DNA of 64,000 bases, taken from contig NC_062219.1 of NCBI RefSeq assembly GCF_902686445.1, forward strand, positions 107,881,160 to 107,945,159, in the 5' to 3' direction. The DNA is from Sciurus carolinensis. Taxonomy: Eukaryota > Chordata > Mammalia > Rodentia > Sciuridae. The translations under genes and the position numbers were made by a program. How positions within the stretch are numbered: the stretch's first letter is position 1; every line of letters begins with the position of its first letter. Of this stretch, positions 34,761-43,350 are shown piece after piece. The notes beneath the pieces were generated by a model, which was not told the DNA's origin, made no database searches, and was given only the letters and a program-made list of their open reading frames with translations.

Positions 34761-35547
34761 CTCTCACTGGTGGTCTGCTCTGAGAAACTGACCGTGAAAG
34801 GAACCTGTCGCTGGAGGGAGGAGAGCTGCTTGGGGAAGTGTCTGGCTGCCCTGTCCTGGTTCCTGAAGCTGCCTGCGGGTTGGAGCTTGCCGCTGGCTCC
34901 AGGACTTGGAGCTGGTTCTGTGCAGAAAGGCTCTCATTGGGGGGGCCTGCTCCGAGAAGCTGACTGTGTGGAAGAAGCCCACCTCCTGAGGGAGCAGGGC
35001 TACCTTGGGAAGATTCTAGCTGCCCTGCCCTGCTCTGAGAAGCTGCACCTACCCGGGCCTGCCGCCCAGGCCGAGCTTCACCCGGTGGGGGAGACTCATC
35101 CCTTTGCTCTATTTTAGTCTGGGTCTCTCAATGCCTCCCCTTCTTGAATCCTGGGTTCTGGAGCCACAGGAGATGCAGTCACCCTCTAGTCTGCCATTTT
35201 GGATCGCCCCATGGAAATAGCCTGTGGTCGGAGCGGGTAGGGCCGCCTGGAGAAGTCTCTGACTGCCCTGCTCTGTTCCCAGAGGCTGCCTGCGGGCCGG
35301 TGCTCTCCTCTGGCTCCGGGACTTGTGGCTGGCTCTGTGTAGAAAGGCTCTCACTGGGCAGTCTTCTCCGAGAAGCTAGCCTTGAAAGGCGCCTGCCGTT
35401 GGAGGGAGCAGGGCTGCTTGGGGAAGTCCCTGGCTGCCCTGTCCTGGTCCCTGAAGCTGCCTGCAGGCCAGAGTTCGCCACTGGCTCTGGGACTCGGAGC
35501 TGGTTCTGTGCAGAAAGGTTCTCACTGGGGGGCCTGCTCTGAGAACA
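34761..35547 (-). repeat. About four 170-bp monomers in the L1 copy 2 5' UTR
   Basis: The landmark ctctcactgg (plus strand) occurs at 34,761, 34,931 (one change), 35,348 and about 35,519 (changed), giving periods of 170 and 171 bases within each pair. A partial unit lies at about 35,216-35,347. Each unit also carries gctgcttggggaag and gagctggttctgtgc-type blocks. The pairs are separated by a YY1-type block at 35,125-35,212. These units do not resemble the 68-bp units of copy 1. Confidence 0.88.
35125..35212 (-). promoter_or_regulatory. YY1-type block inside the 5' UTR of L1 copy 2
   Basis: On the minus strand it reads ccaaaatggcagactagagg and then a stretch alignable to the first 70 or so bases of L1 copy 1. 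In copy 1 this block is the extreme 5' end; here about 335 bases of monomers lie upstream of it. The core aaaatggc departs from the aagatggc of copy 1 by one base. Confidence 0.75.
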
Positions 35548-35561
35548 AAATGTGCTTTTAT
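35548..35561. repeat. Target-site duplication of L1 copy 2, 5' side
   Basis: Exact copy of 29,268-29,281. Confidence 0.93.
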
Positions 35562-36129
35562 AATCCCCTGTCATAGTCTTGAAGGGACCTTTGAAAATTA
35601 TGGAACTTCATTCCCATTTCATGTTCATTACGTGGAAAAAGACTTGTATAGATGTAATCAAGGTCCCTAATCAGTTGACCTTGCTTAATTAAATACAGGG
35701 AGATTATCCTGGATAATTATTGTGACATAATAAATTATTGCCTTTAAAAGATAGTGAACAGTCAGAGGCATTCTCCTATTGAGCTTGAATTAATTAAGCC
35801 ATCTTGTTCCAAGTAGGCAACATGGCTATAATCTGAGGGGTGGGGGGGCTCTAGCTTCTGAGAGCTGACCGACAGCAAGAAACTGGTAATCTTATATACA
35901 AATTTTTGAAATAGTCCAACAACTTAATAAATATTGAAGAGGAGTCCCAATTTCAGGTGAAATCACAGCTCTGATCAATAATCAGATTATAGCCTCATGA
36001 GACCATGGGCAGAGAAAAGAGGTAAACCATGCCTTATAATCCAGAAATACAGTTATGAAAATTTGCTGCATATCAATATAAAAGTAAGATAACTAATGGA
36101 ACCAGAAAAAATGTATAATTTAGTGTCTC
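35562..36129. other. Intergenic DNA, nothing recognised
   Basis: Host sequence beyond L1 copy 2; no feature seen. Confidence 0.4.
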
Positions 36130-36212
36130 TGAGTATAAAGTATAGAATCGGATTTAAACTCCATCCCCAGAACCTCTGATTTAGTATTAGTGTGACTTTA
36201 GATGAAATCTCT
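36130..36212 (+). repeat. Possible MIR fragment, sense
   Basis: ggatttaaactccatcccc followed by ttagtgtgactttag resembles the MIR core. Short and diverged. Confidence 0.4.
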
Positions 36213-36600
36213 GTATTAGTCTCTCACCACTATATCCAAATACATGATATATTTTAAACATAAATGTTTTCTTATGACTCATGGTTTTAGAGGTCACAGT
36301 TCACAAGGAGACACCCCCATTAAAGCTTTTACATTTCTGGTTAGCATGCCAGATGGCAAAGGTAGGAAGCACATGGCAAAGCAAACTATTCACTTCATGG
36401 ACAAGAACAAATGGGGTGACTCTGCAGCACATACAGCCAGAGAAATGAAAAGTTGTGCTCCCTTTGTGTACAATGAGTTGAAATGCATCCTGCTGTCATT
36501 TATACCTAATTAGAACACAAAAAACAAAATAGAAAGAGGAAGGAGCTGGGGTCCCACAATTCCATTCAAGGACACTCTTCTAATGACCAAAGGATCTCTG
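36213..36600 (-). repeat. MaLR-like LTR, antisense, split by an L1 tail
   Basis: It starts tattagtctctcaccac, then gactcatggttttagagg and a catgg-rich middle. It is cut at about 36,404 by an L1 3' end and resumes at about 36,536 with gagctggggtcccac and ccattcaaggacactcttc. Confidence 0.6.
36405..36535 (+). repeat. L1 3' end fragment nested in an LTR
   Basis: acatacagccagagaaatga, ctttgtgtacaatgagttga and cctaattagaacac form the L1 tail also seen at 20,600 and 6,880. No body of the element is present. Confidence 0.7.
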
Positions 36601-36990
36601 TATTAGTTGACCTCATGTTTCTGTGACAAAATAGCTGAAATAAACAATTTAATGAGTGAAAAGGTTTATTCTGACACACAGTTTCAGTGATTTAATTCCA
36701 TGGTCACTTGGCTTGACCCTGTTGCTTTGAGACTGTGCCAGCAAAGCATATCATGGTGGGACTTTTTGAAAGGAACAACTACTCATCTTTTTCAAGGACC
36801 CAATGACCTCACTTCTTCTAGCTAGTCTCCACCTCCTAAAACCTCCCCACTCCACCCCATAGCATCAACCTGGGATAAAAGCCTTTAATACATGAGCATT
36901 TTTTAAAAATATTTTTTAGTTGTCAATGGACATTTTGAGGAGTCATTCAAAATCCAAATTACATCAGTCTCTAATCCTGTTTCTTTATAG
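36601..36990 (-). repeat. MaLR-like LTR, antisense
   Basis: tattagttgacctcatgttt, gtgaaaaggtttattctgac, atcatggtggga, then taatacatgag and caaattacatcag: the same order as the LTR at 62,486. A small A/T-rich insert sits at about 36,900-36,930. Confidence 0.6.
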
Positions 36991-37499
36991 GTAAATCAAG
37001 CATATAGTTATGTTCAATGATTGTTATGAACAGTAATAAACTAAAGCAAGTTATATGTTTCACACAATGCTTAATGCACTATAATTGTTTCAATAATTTT
37101 AGCAAATCATGTCACTTCAGAAAAAATATTTTTGTAATTTATTTCTGGATTATTAATATTCACATTAGACCAACCCCACAGGATATGTTGACAAATTTAG
37201 AAGCAATTAGGCATTTTCAGAAATGATTTTATAAAATATATCTCCGAGACTTAAAGAACCCCAAACTTGAAACTAAATGAATGAAGCTAAAGGAATCACC
37301 ATACATTACATTTTGAAAGTGTGGATAAAGTTGGCTTTATGATGAGTTAGGTCACTTTTTGCACCACGCTCATGTGCAGTCTCCATAAAAATGGTGTGTA
37401 TTCAATCAAATTTTATGACTCTACACTCCAGACCTGATCTATATGATGAAAAAAATGACCTAGATTCTGGTCTATGTGTGAGAGATTAATGATCAGTAT
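36991..37499. other. AT-rich intergenic DNA
   Basis: Nothing recognised. Confidence 0.4.
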
Positions 37500-37605
37500 A
37501 AGGATACAAATAGCCTTGAATGCTATGTTAAAAAGTTTAGTCTTCATCCTGCAGAGAATTTTAAGATGAAGAACACAGAGGTCTTATGTGATAGATTGCA
37601 AAATC
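37500..37605 (-). repeat. Possible L2 (CR1-like LINE) fragment
   Basis: tgaatgctatgttaaaaagt, tcttcatcctgcagagaat and ttatgtgatag follow the order of an ancient repeat I associate with L2. From memory only. Confidence 0.35.
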
Positions 37606-38030
37606 AGGCACAAAATTTTGTAGCAGATTATCTAGCAGGTGTAATATATCTTCCCTCCTGCTTCAACTCTAAGGTTGGCCAGGTAACTTTTTTGGCCAAT
37701 GGAACGTCAGTAAAATTGATACAAACTAAGACCTGAAATGGTTCACACACTGGAGTTCTATCTCCTTGACTTCTCTTAGAAACTATGCCCAATGTGAAAA
37801 GCCCACACTAGGTCAGGAAGATAAAAAAAATCCAATAGATATGAGTGTTTCTAGATGAGGTCTCCAACCAACCATGCCTAGCCACCCTTGCATATAATAT
37901 AACACTGACCCTAATACATTCAACTCCAAATTACTAAAACACAAAATATGAGCTAAGTAAATGGCATTATTTTCAGTTGCTGACATTTGAAGTGGTTTAT
38001 TATGCAGTAAAAGGTAATTTATCACTATTG
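37606..38030 (+). repeat. MLT1-class LTR, sense
   Basis: ggttggccaggtaac, ttggccaatggaacgtcag, then gagctaagtaaatggcatta and gtggtttattatgcagtaaa give the start and the polyadenylation end of an MLT1-type LTR. Confidence 0.55.
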
Positions 38031-38719
38031 TTTTTCTTCAACAAAAAAAAAAGAAAACAGTCATAATTATCCTTGAATTGTGGATTTTCTGCTCTTTATT
38101 TCTCAAACACTCATAATGCACATATTTGCAAGTTTACAAATAAGATCTAGCTTTAAGCAACTCCAGTGTCCATTACTTAATTTTAAAAATATTAACTTAT
38201 ACACATCTATATTTGTCTAGAATATTTTTTTCAGTTCAAGCTATTTGGGGGAGTAAGAATGATTTTTTGAAAACAAATACTTTCTGTTAAATGATTATTT
38301 CTCAAGAAAAAATAGCCAATTTTATATATCATCTCTTTGTAAGTTTTAATTGTTACAAATAGCCACTATGTGAATAATACTCTCTGATTGTAAACCAACT
38401 CTATGATGAAGAAAATTTCTCAAAATGTCCGAGTACTTTTTTCTCCAAATTAAAGGAACATTATTTTTTGATTGAAAAAAAATAGCACCCATAACAAAAA
38501 AAAAGCACCCATAACAAAAAAAATAGCACCCATAACACCCAGTTCTGAAAATTTTTTGATAAGTTAGGCAAAAGTATCAGGCAGACAAAAATATGATCTT
38601 TGCAAACTCCTTCCTCTGGCCAAAATGGGCTGCAAGGGACAGGACTTGCCCTCCTATTATAAACAAATTTTAAAATTTGTAAAATACACAAAGCAACATT
38701 GTTTAGACATGGACTGGAG
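38031..38719. other. AT-rich intergenic DNA with a short tandem repeat
   Basis: Nothing recognised apart from the tandem repeat at 38,475-38,540. Confidence 0.4.
38475..38540. repeat. Three copies of a 20-21-bp unit
   Basis: tagcacccataac (or agcacccataac) after an A-run; gcaccc starts at 38,485, 38,505 and 38,526. Confidence 0.92.
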
Positions 38720-40850
38720 GGTAACTGAGATGTGATTCCTAGAAGAAGGAAAATAAGGAAGGCTGCCCCTGGGAATTCACCAATATACTTTCCTGAAACA
38801 GTTTTCATTCAAGGTTACACCCCAGGGAGGGAAAACTCAACAGAGCCTTGCAGTTTCATTAAATTAGAAGGAATCAGAGTTGAAGAAGATCTGAATTTAG
38901 AAAAAGAGTACCAATAAAAAGAGAGAGCTATTCAAATGGGGAGTTTTGGAAATCTGCAAAGGTTTGACTTAAGTTTTTGACTGAGCACGGATCTGAACTC
39001 ACTTGAAAAGTGGATTACCCAAGGTTGCGGAAAGGTCAGGAGAAGAACCATAAGAAAGGAGTAGGCAAAACACTCAGGGACTTCAAAAAGGCTGTGAAGA
39101 GCTTACCTCCCCAGCAGACAGAAGGAAATCACAATGCAGGACACATGAAAGAGGTAAGATCCCCAGGACTTTACTCTCTTAGTTGCATGACTCAGTTTGC
39201 CCTATAATAAAGGCTGCTCTGGATCAGTAATATGGGAACATAAAAGAAATTATGTAAGTACATAATTGATTCCAAGTCATTCTAAAACTTCATTCTAAAA
39301 CGAAATCTAACAACCTCAAAGTGTGAATTCACAATGTGCAGCATCTAGTCCAAAACTAACAAGCAGGAAAATATGACCTATCACTAGCAGAAAAATCAGC
39401 CAATACAAATAAATCCAGAAAGAAGATATGATAAAAGTCGTAGACAAAGATGATTTAAGAATGTTCATAAATATGCCCTAGAAATATGCTCAGGAAGCAG
39501 AAGAGTAGAAGAGAACATGGGTACAATGAGAAGGCACACACTAGTTTTCTACAATGTCAATATCTGAAGTAAAAAATACGTGATTGGATTAACAGATTTG
39601 GAAAAACTTGATAATTGAATGTTTATATTACACAAAAAGGAGAATCTCAAATCAAGGATCTATACTTCTACTTTAAGAAACCAGAAAAGAGATTGTATTA
39701 ACTATAAAGTTGAATAAGTATAGGAAGAAAACAAAGATAAATGTAGAACTAAATGAAATAGAAAATTTACAAACAATGGTTCTGTTTGGATCTGAAATTT
39801 GGGTGTTGGATCTGGATGCTGGCTGTTCCCCAAACACCAATGTATTAAAAGCAATCTCCCCATAGTGGCAGTATTGAAAGGTGGTAGAACGTTAGGAGGT
39901 AGGGCCTACCAAGGGTTCTTAGGGCTTTTGGGGTATGGTTTTAAGGGAATTATGGTATCCTGGCTTCGTCCTATTGCTCTTTTGTTTCTTGACTGTAAGG
40001 AGAGCACTTTTGCTCTGCCATGTGTTCCTACCATGATGTTTTGCTCCACCACAAGACTAAAGTTAATAAGCCCAACCACTGGAACTTCCAAAACTGTTAG
40101 CCAAAATAAACTTGTTCTCTTTATAAATTGATAATCTCAGGTATTTTGTTATAGTAACAGACAGCTAACTAATAGAAATGCTAAAAATAAATAAAGCTAC
40201 AAGCTGACTTTTTTGAAAGATTGATACACTGAGAAACCTGTAGCCAGACTGATAAAGAGAGGAGAAAAGGATTGAAATATGAAAAAAGAGGCATAACTAC
40301 TGATCATGTAAATATTAGTAGGGAGCAAAGTGAATATTATAACAATGTTATGTCAGTGAGTTGAATAATGGAAGAAATTGACACATTCCTTGGAGAGCAC
40401 ACAGTACTCTATCCTTTTATGGAAGAAATAGGTACCCCAATTAGTGTGATATCTTCTGAAAGTAAATTTTTAGTTTAAAACTTCCCTCAAAGAAAACTTT
40501 AGAACCTGATGGCTTCACTAATGAATTATTACAAATACATAAGGAAGAAATCACACCAATTCTACACAAGGTCTTCCAGAAAATAAAAGTGGGAACACTT
40601 TTCACTTCATTTTATGAAACTCAATTTACTCTAATACCAAGAATTTCTTAGAATAGTAAAAGCAGAAACTATCAACTAATAACCTTTAAAAAATTGCCAC
40701 AATGCATATTTTATATTTTAACAAATTAAATCCAGCAATATTAAATGCATACAATATAGTTTATGCCATGAATGCAAAATTGGTGTAATATTCATTACCT
40801 ATTGAAAGCTTTTATTATATTTTTCAGCTTATAAGTTTCATCCTTTTGTA
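38720..40850 (+). mobile_element. Old L1, 5' UTR through reverse-transcriptase region, decayed
   Basis: 38,720-39,640 matches an old L1 leader and ORF1 start (aattcacaatgtgcagcatc, aaatatgacctatcac, gtagacaaagatgattta). From about 39,640 it reads as ORF2 (gatctatacttctactttaa, aactaaatgaaatagaaaa). After an LTR at 39,787-40,177 the reverse-transcriptase segment follows (agaacctgatggcttcacta, gaagaaatcacaccaattct). No frame survives. Confidence 0.65.
39787..40177 (+). repeat. MaLR-like LTR, sense, inside old L1
   Basis: The end is diagnostic: ccaaaataaacttgttctct, then tctcaggtattttgttatag and cagctaactaata. The body includes ttttgctctgccatgtgttc. L1 sequence flanks both sides. Confidence 0.7.
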
Positions 40851-41144
40851 ATTTTTTTCCCTACTCCATCATTTGCTTATCTCTCTGACATTTCTCTCTC
40901 CCTCCCTAACTCATACACACACATGTGCACATACTCACACAGAACTGTGGTATCTTTGCACTAATGGGTTAGAAGGGTCCTATTTGTTAATATGATGAAC
41001 TGTTGAATCTGAAGCATTGATCGTCTTTTAAGAAACTTTTTATTATCTCAGCTACACAAATTTCTCCCTTTCCTTACTTTGACAATAGTTTCTTAGGTTC
41101 AGTTATTAATACCTATTCTTACCTATTTTTTCTTTTTCTTTTTC
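40851..41144. other. Intergenic DNA, pyrimidine-rich
   Basis: Nothing recognised. Confidence 0.4.
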
Positions 41145-41349
41145 TTACTTTTTTTTATTGTAAACAAATGGGATACACGTTGTTTCTCTGTTTGTACATG
41201 GCGTAAAGGCATACCATTTGTGTAATCATAAATTTACATAGGGTAATGTTGTTTGATTCATTCTGTTATTTTTTTTCATTCTCCCCCACCCCTCCCACCC
41301 CTCTTTTCCCTCTATACAGTGCTTCCTTCCTCCATTCTTGCCACCCTCC

Positions 41350-41391
41350 TTAACCCTAATTCTAAACCTAACCCTAACCCTAACACTAACC
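41350..41391 (-). repeat. TTAGGG-like tract in L1 3' UTR, copy 3
   Basis: taaccctaattctaaaccta followed by accctaaccctaacactaac on the plus strand; about seven CCCTAA-type units. Confidence 0.95.
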
Positions 41392-42576
41392 CCTCCCACT
41401 CCCCATTATGTGTCATCATCCGTTTATCAGTGAGATCATTTGTCCCTTGGTTTTTTTAGATTGGCTTATCTCACTTAGCATGATATTCTACAATTTCATC
41501 CATTTGCCTGCAAATGACATAATTTTATCATTCTTTATGGCTGAGTGATATTCCATTATATATATATATACCACAGTTTCTTTATCCATTCATCAATTGA
41601 TGGACATCTAGGTTGGTTCCACAATCTGGCTATTGTGAATTGAGCAGCTATAAACATTGATGTGGTTGTATCTCTGTAGTATGCTGATTTTAAGTCCTTT
41701 GGGTATAGGCCAAAGAGTGGGATAGCTGGGTCAAATGGTGGTTCCATTCCAAGCTTTCTGAGGAATCTCCAGACTGCTTTCCAGAGTGGCTGCACTAATT
41801 TGCAACCCCACCAGCAATGGATGAGTGTACCTTTTTCCCCACATCTTCACCAACACCTATTGTTGCTTGTATTCTTGATAATCGCCATTCTAATTGGGGT
41901 GAGATGGAATCTTAGGGTGGTTTTGATTTGCATTTCTCTTTTTACTAGAGATGTTGAACATTTTTTCATATATCTGTTGACTGCTTGTAGATCTTCTTCT
42001 GTGAAGTGTCTGTTCATTTCCTTAGCCCATTTGTTGATTGGATTATTTGTATTCTTGGTGTAGAGTTTTTGAGTTCTTTAGAGATTCTGGAAATTAGTGC
42101 TCTATCTGAAGTATGAGTGGCAAAGATTTTTCTCCCACTCTGTAGGCTCACTCTTCACATTACTGATAGTTTCCTTTGCTGAGAGAAAGCTTTTTAGTTT
42201 GAATCTATCCCAGTTATTGATTCTTGCTTTTATTTCTTGTGCTATGGGAATCCTGTTAAGGAAGTCTAATCCTAAGCCAACAAGTTGAAGATTTGAACCT
42301 ACTTTTTCTTCTATAAGATGAAGGGTCTCTGGTCTGATTTCAAGGTCCTTGATTCATTTTGAGTTGAGTTTTGTACAGGGTGAGAGATAGGGGCTTAATT
42401 TCATTCTGTTGCATATGGATTTCCAGTTTTCCCAGTACCATTTGTTGAAGAGACTATCTTTTCTCCATTGTATACTTTTGGCCCCTTTGTCTAATATGAG
42501 AAAATTGTATTTATTTGAGTTTGTGTCCATGTCCTCTATTCTGTACCATTGATCTACCTGTCTATTTTGGTACCAA

Positions 42577-42585
42577 TACCATGCC
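42577..42585. repeat. Target duplication of ID element, left
   Basis: taccatgcc is repeated at 42,688-42,696. Copy 2 has this site once, uninterrupted, near 30,788. Confidence 0.85.
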
Positions 42586-42687
42586 TTTTTTTTTTTTTTT
42601 TTTTTTTTTTGGGTGCTGGGGATCCAACCCGGGGCCTTGTGCTTGCAAGGCAAGCACTCTACCGACTGAGCTATCTCCCCAGCCCCC
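42586..42687 (-). mobile_element. Young ID SINE inserted in L1 copy 3
   Basis: On the minus strand it reads ggggctggggagatagctca, gtcggtagagtgcttgcc, ggttggatccccagcaccc and then an A-tail of over 20 bases. The parts tagctcagtcgg and ggttggatcc sit where the tRNA-type A and B boxes of ID elements lie, so transcription by RNA polymerase III is plausible. A clean 9-bp target duplication and a long pure tail indicate a recent insertion. L1 ORF2 would have supplied the machinery. Confidence 0.93.
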
Positions 42688-42696
42688 TACCATGCC
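42688..42696. repeat. Target duplication of ID element, right
   Basis: Exact copy of 42,577-42,585. Confidence 0.85.
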
Positions 42697-42716
42697 ATTT
42701 TTGTTACTATTGCTTT

Positions 42717-42795
42717 GCTGGAGATGTAGCCCATTACATAGAGTGCCTGCCTCCCATGCTGAAGGCCCGGGTTTGAGTCCCCAGTGCTGTGGGAA
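42717..42795 (+). repeat. ID SINE, sense, older
   Basis: gctggagatgtagcccatta, gagtgcctgcctcccatgct and gggtttgagtccccagtgct give the ID order. It begins exactly where L1 copy 3 ends. Confidence 0.75.
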
Positions 42796-42827
42796 ACCAT
42801 TTCTGAGCCTCCCAACCTTCCATCCTC

Positions 42828-43350
42828 TTTTTCTTTTTTGATGCTGGGTATTGATACCATGACTGTATGCATCCTAAACATGCACTGTTTTAGTCATCTT
42901 TTTTCGCTGCTGTGACTAAATGATCTGACTCGTACAATTATAAAGAAGGAAATGTTTATTTGAGGACTCACCATTTCAGAGATCTTAGTCCATAGAAGGC
43001 CAGCTCCATTCCTTTCGGCTCCAGGTGAGGTAGAATCTCATGGCAGAAGAGCATGGCAGAGGGAAGCAGCTTGCATAATCAGGAAGCAGAGAGAGAGAGA
43101 GAGAGAGAGAGACTCCACTCTCCAAATACGAAATGTATACCACATAGCCACACCTCAATTCCCACCTCCTCCAGTCACACCCTACCACTCCAATTAATCC
43201 CATCAGGGATTAATTCACAGATTGGGTTCTCTTACAACCCAATCATTTCTCCTCTGAAACTTCCTGCATTGTCTCACATGTGATCTTTTGGGGGACTCCT
43301 CACTTCCAAACCATAACACACTCCATCATTAAGCTATAATTCCAGTCCCT
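42828..43350 (-). repeat. ID-type SINE, antisense, split by an LTR
   Basis: The left piece (42,828-42,885: gatgctgggtattgatacca, then cctaaacatgcac) and right piece (43,319-43,350: cactccatcattaagc, ttccagtccc) join into an antisense ID once the LTR is removed. Confidence 0.75.
42886..43318 (-). repeat. ERVL-MaLR LTR, antisense, inside a SINE
   Basis: It opens tgttttagtcatc, contains tgactaaatgatctgactcg, atcatggcag-type sequence near 43,035 and catgtgatcttttgggggac, and ends ccaaaccataaca. It includes an AG tract of about 28 bases at 43,084-43,112. It interrupts the flanking ID-type SINE, so it arrived later. Confidence 0.82.

Larger units (their letters stand above)
29282..35547 (-). mobile_element. 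Full-length L1, copy 2, antisense
   Basis: Read on the minus strand it runs from a monomer-array 5' UTR (35,547-34,560) through ORF1 (34,559-33,510) and ORF2 (33,462-29,619) to a 3' UTR with the TTAGGG-like tract and a tail at 29,282. A perfect 14-bp target duplication brackets it. Both ORFs carry several stops and shifts, so it is older than copy 1 though from a close lineage. About 10 kb separates it from copy 1, in the opposite orientation. Confidence 0.96.
41145..42716 (-). mobile_element. 5'-truncated young L1, copy 3, antisense
   Basis: The tail is at 41,145-41,160. The 3' UTR with the TTAGGG-like tract follows, then ORF2 from its stop at 41,416 up to about 42,716, where homology to copy 2 ends after tactattgctttg. 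An ID element interrupts it at 42,586-42,687. No confident target duplication was found because both ends lie in T-rich sequence. Confidence 0.93.
41416..42716 (-). pseudogene. L1 ORF2 C-terminal fragment
   Basis: Only the region after the reverse transcriptase is present: it starts in the AWYWYQN block, passes the KWYWENWKS and [13 protein letters not shown] blocks, then the zinc-knuckle region near 41,800, where the plus-strand shadow frame shows one or more knuckle residues still coded, and ends at TGA 41,416-41,418. It lacks endonuclease and polymerase and is split by an ID element, so it has no function. Confidence 0.9.

Noticed and set aside
34770..35576. Several 60-130-codon frames in GC-rich sequence as novel genes
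   Set aside because: They lie in the monomer array of the L1 copy 2 5' UTR and repeat with its period.
38720..39210. Open frames at 38,732 and 39,010 as coding exons
   Set aside because: The sequence resembles an old L1 leader region and the frames are short and unlinked.
39799..40131. 110-codon frame as a small secreted or membrane protein
   Set aside because: It falls inside a MaLR-type LTR whose ends are recognisable.
42586..42687. A functional tRNA gene
   Set aside because: The tRNA-like boxes belong to an ID SINE with A-tail and target duplication; no full cloverleaf with anticodon arm could be supported.
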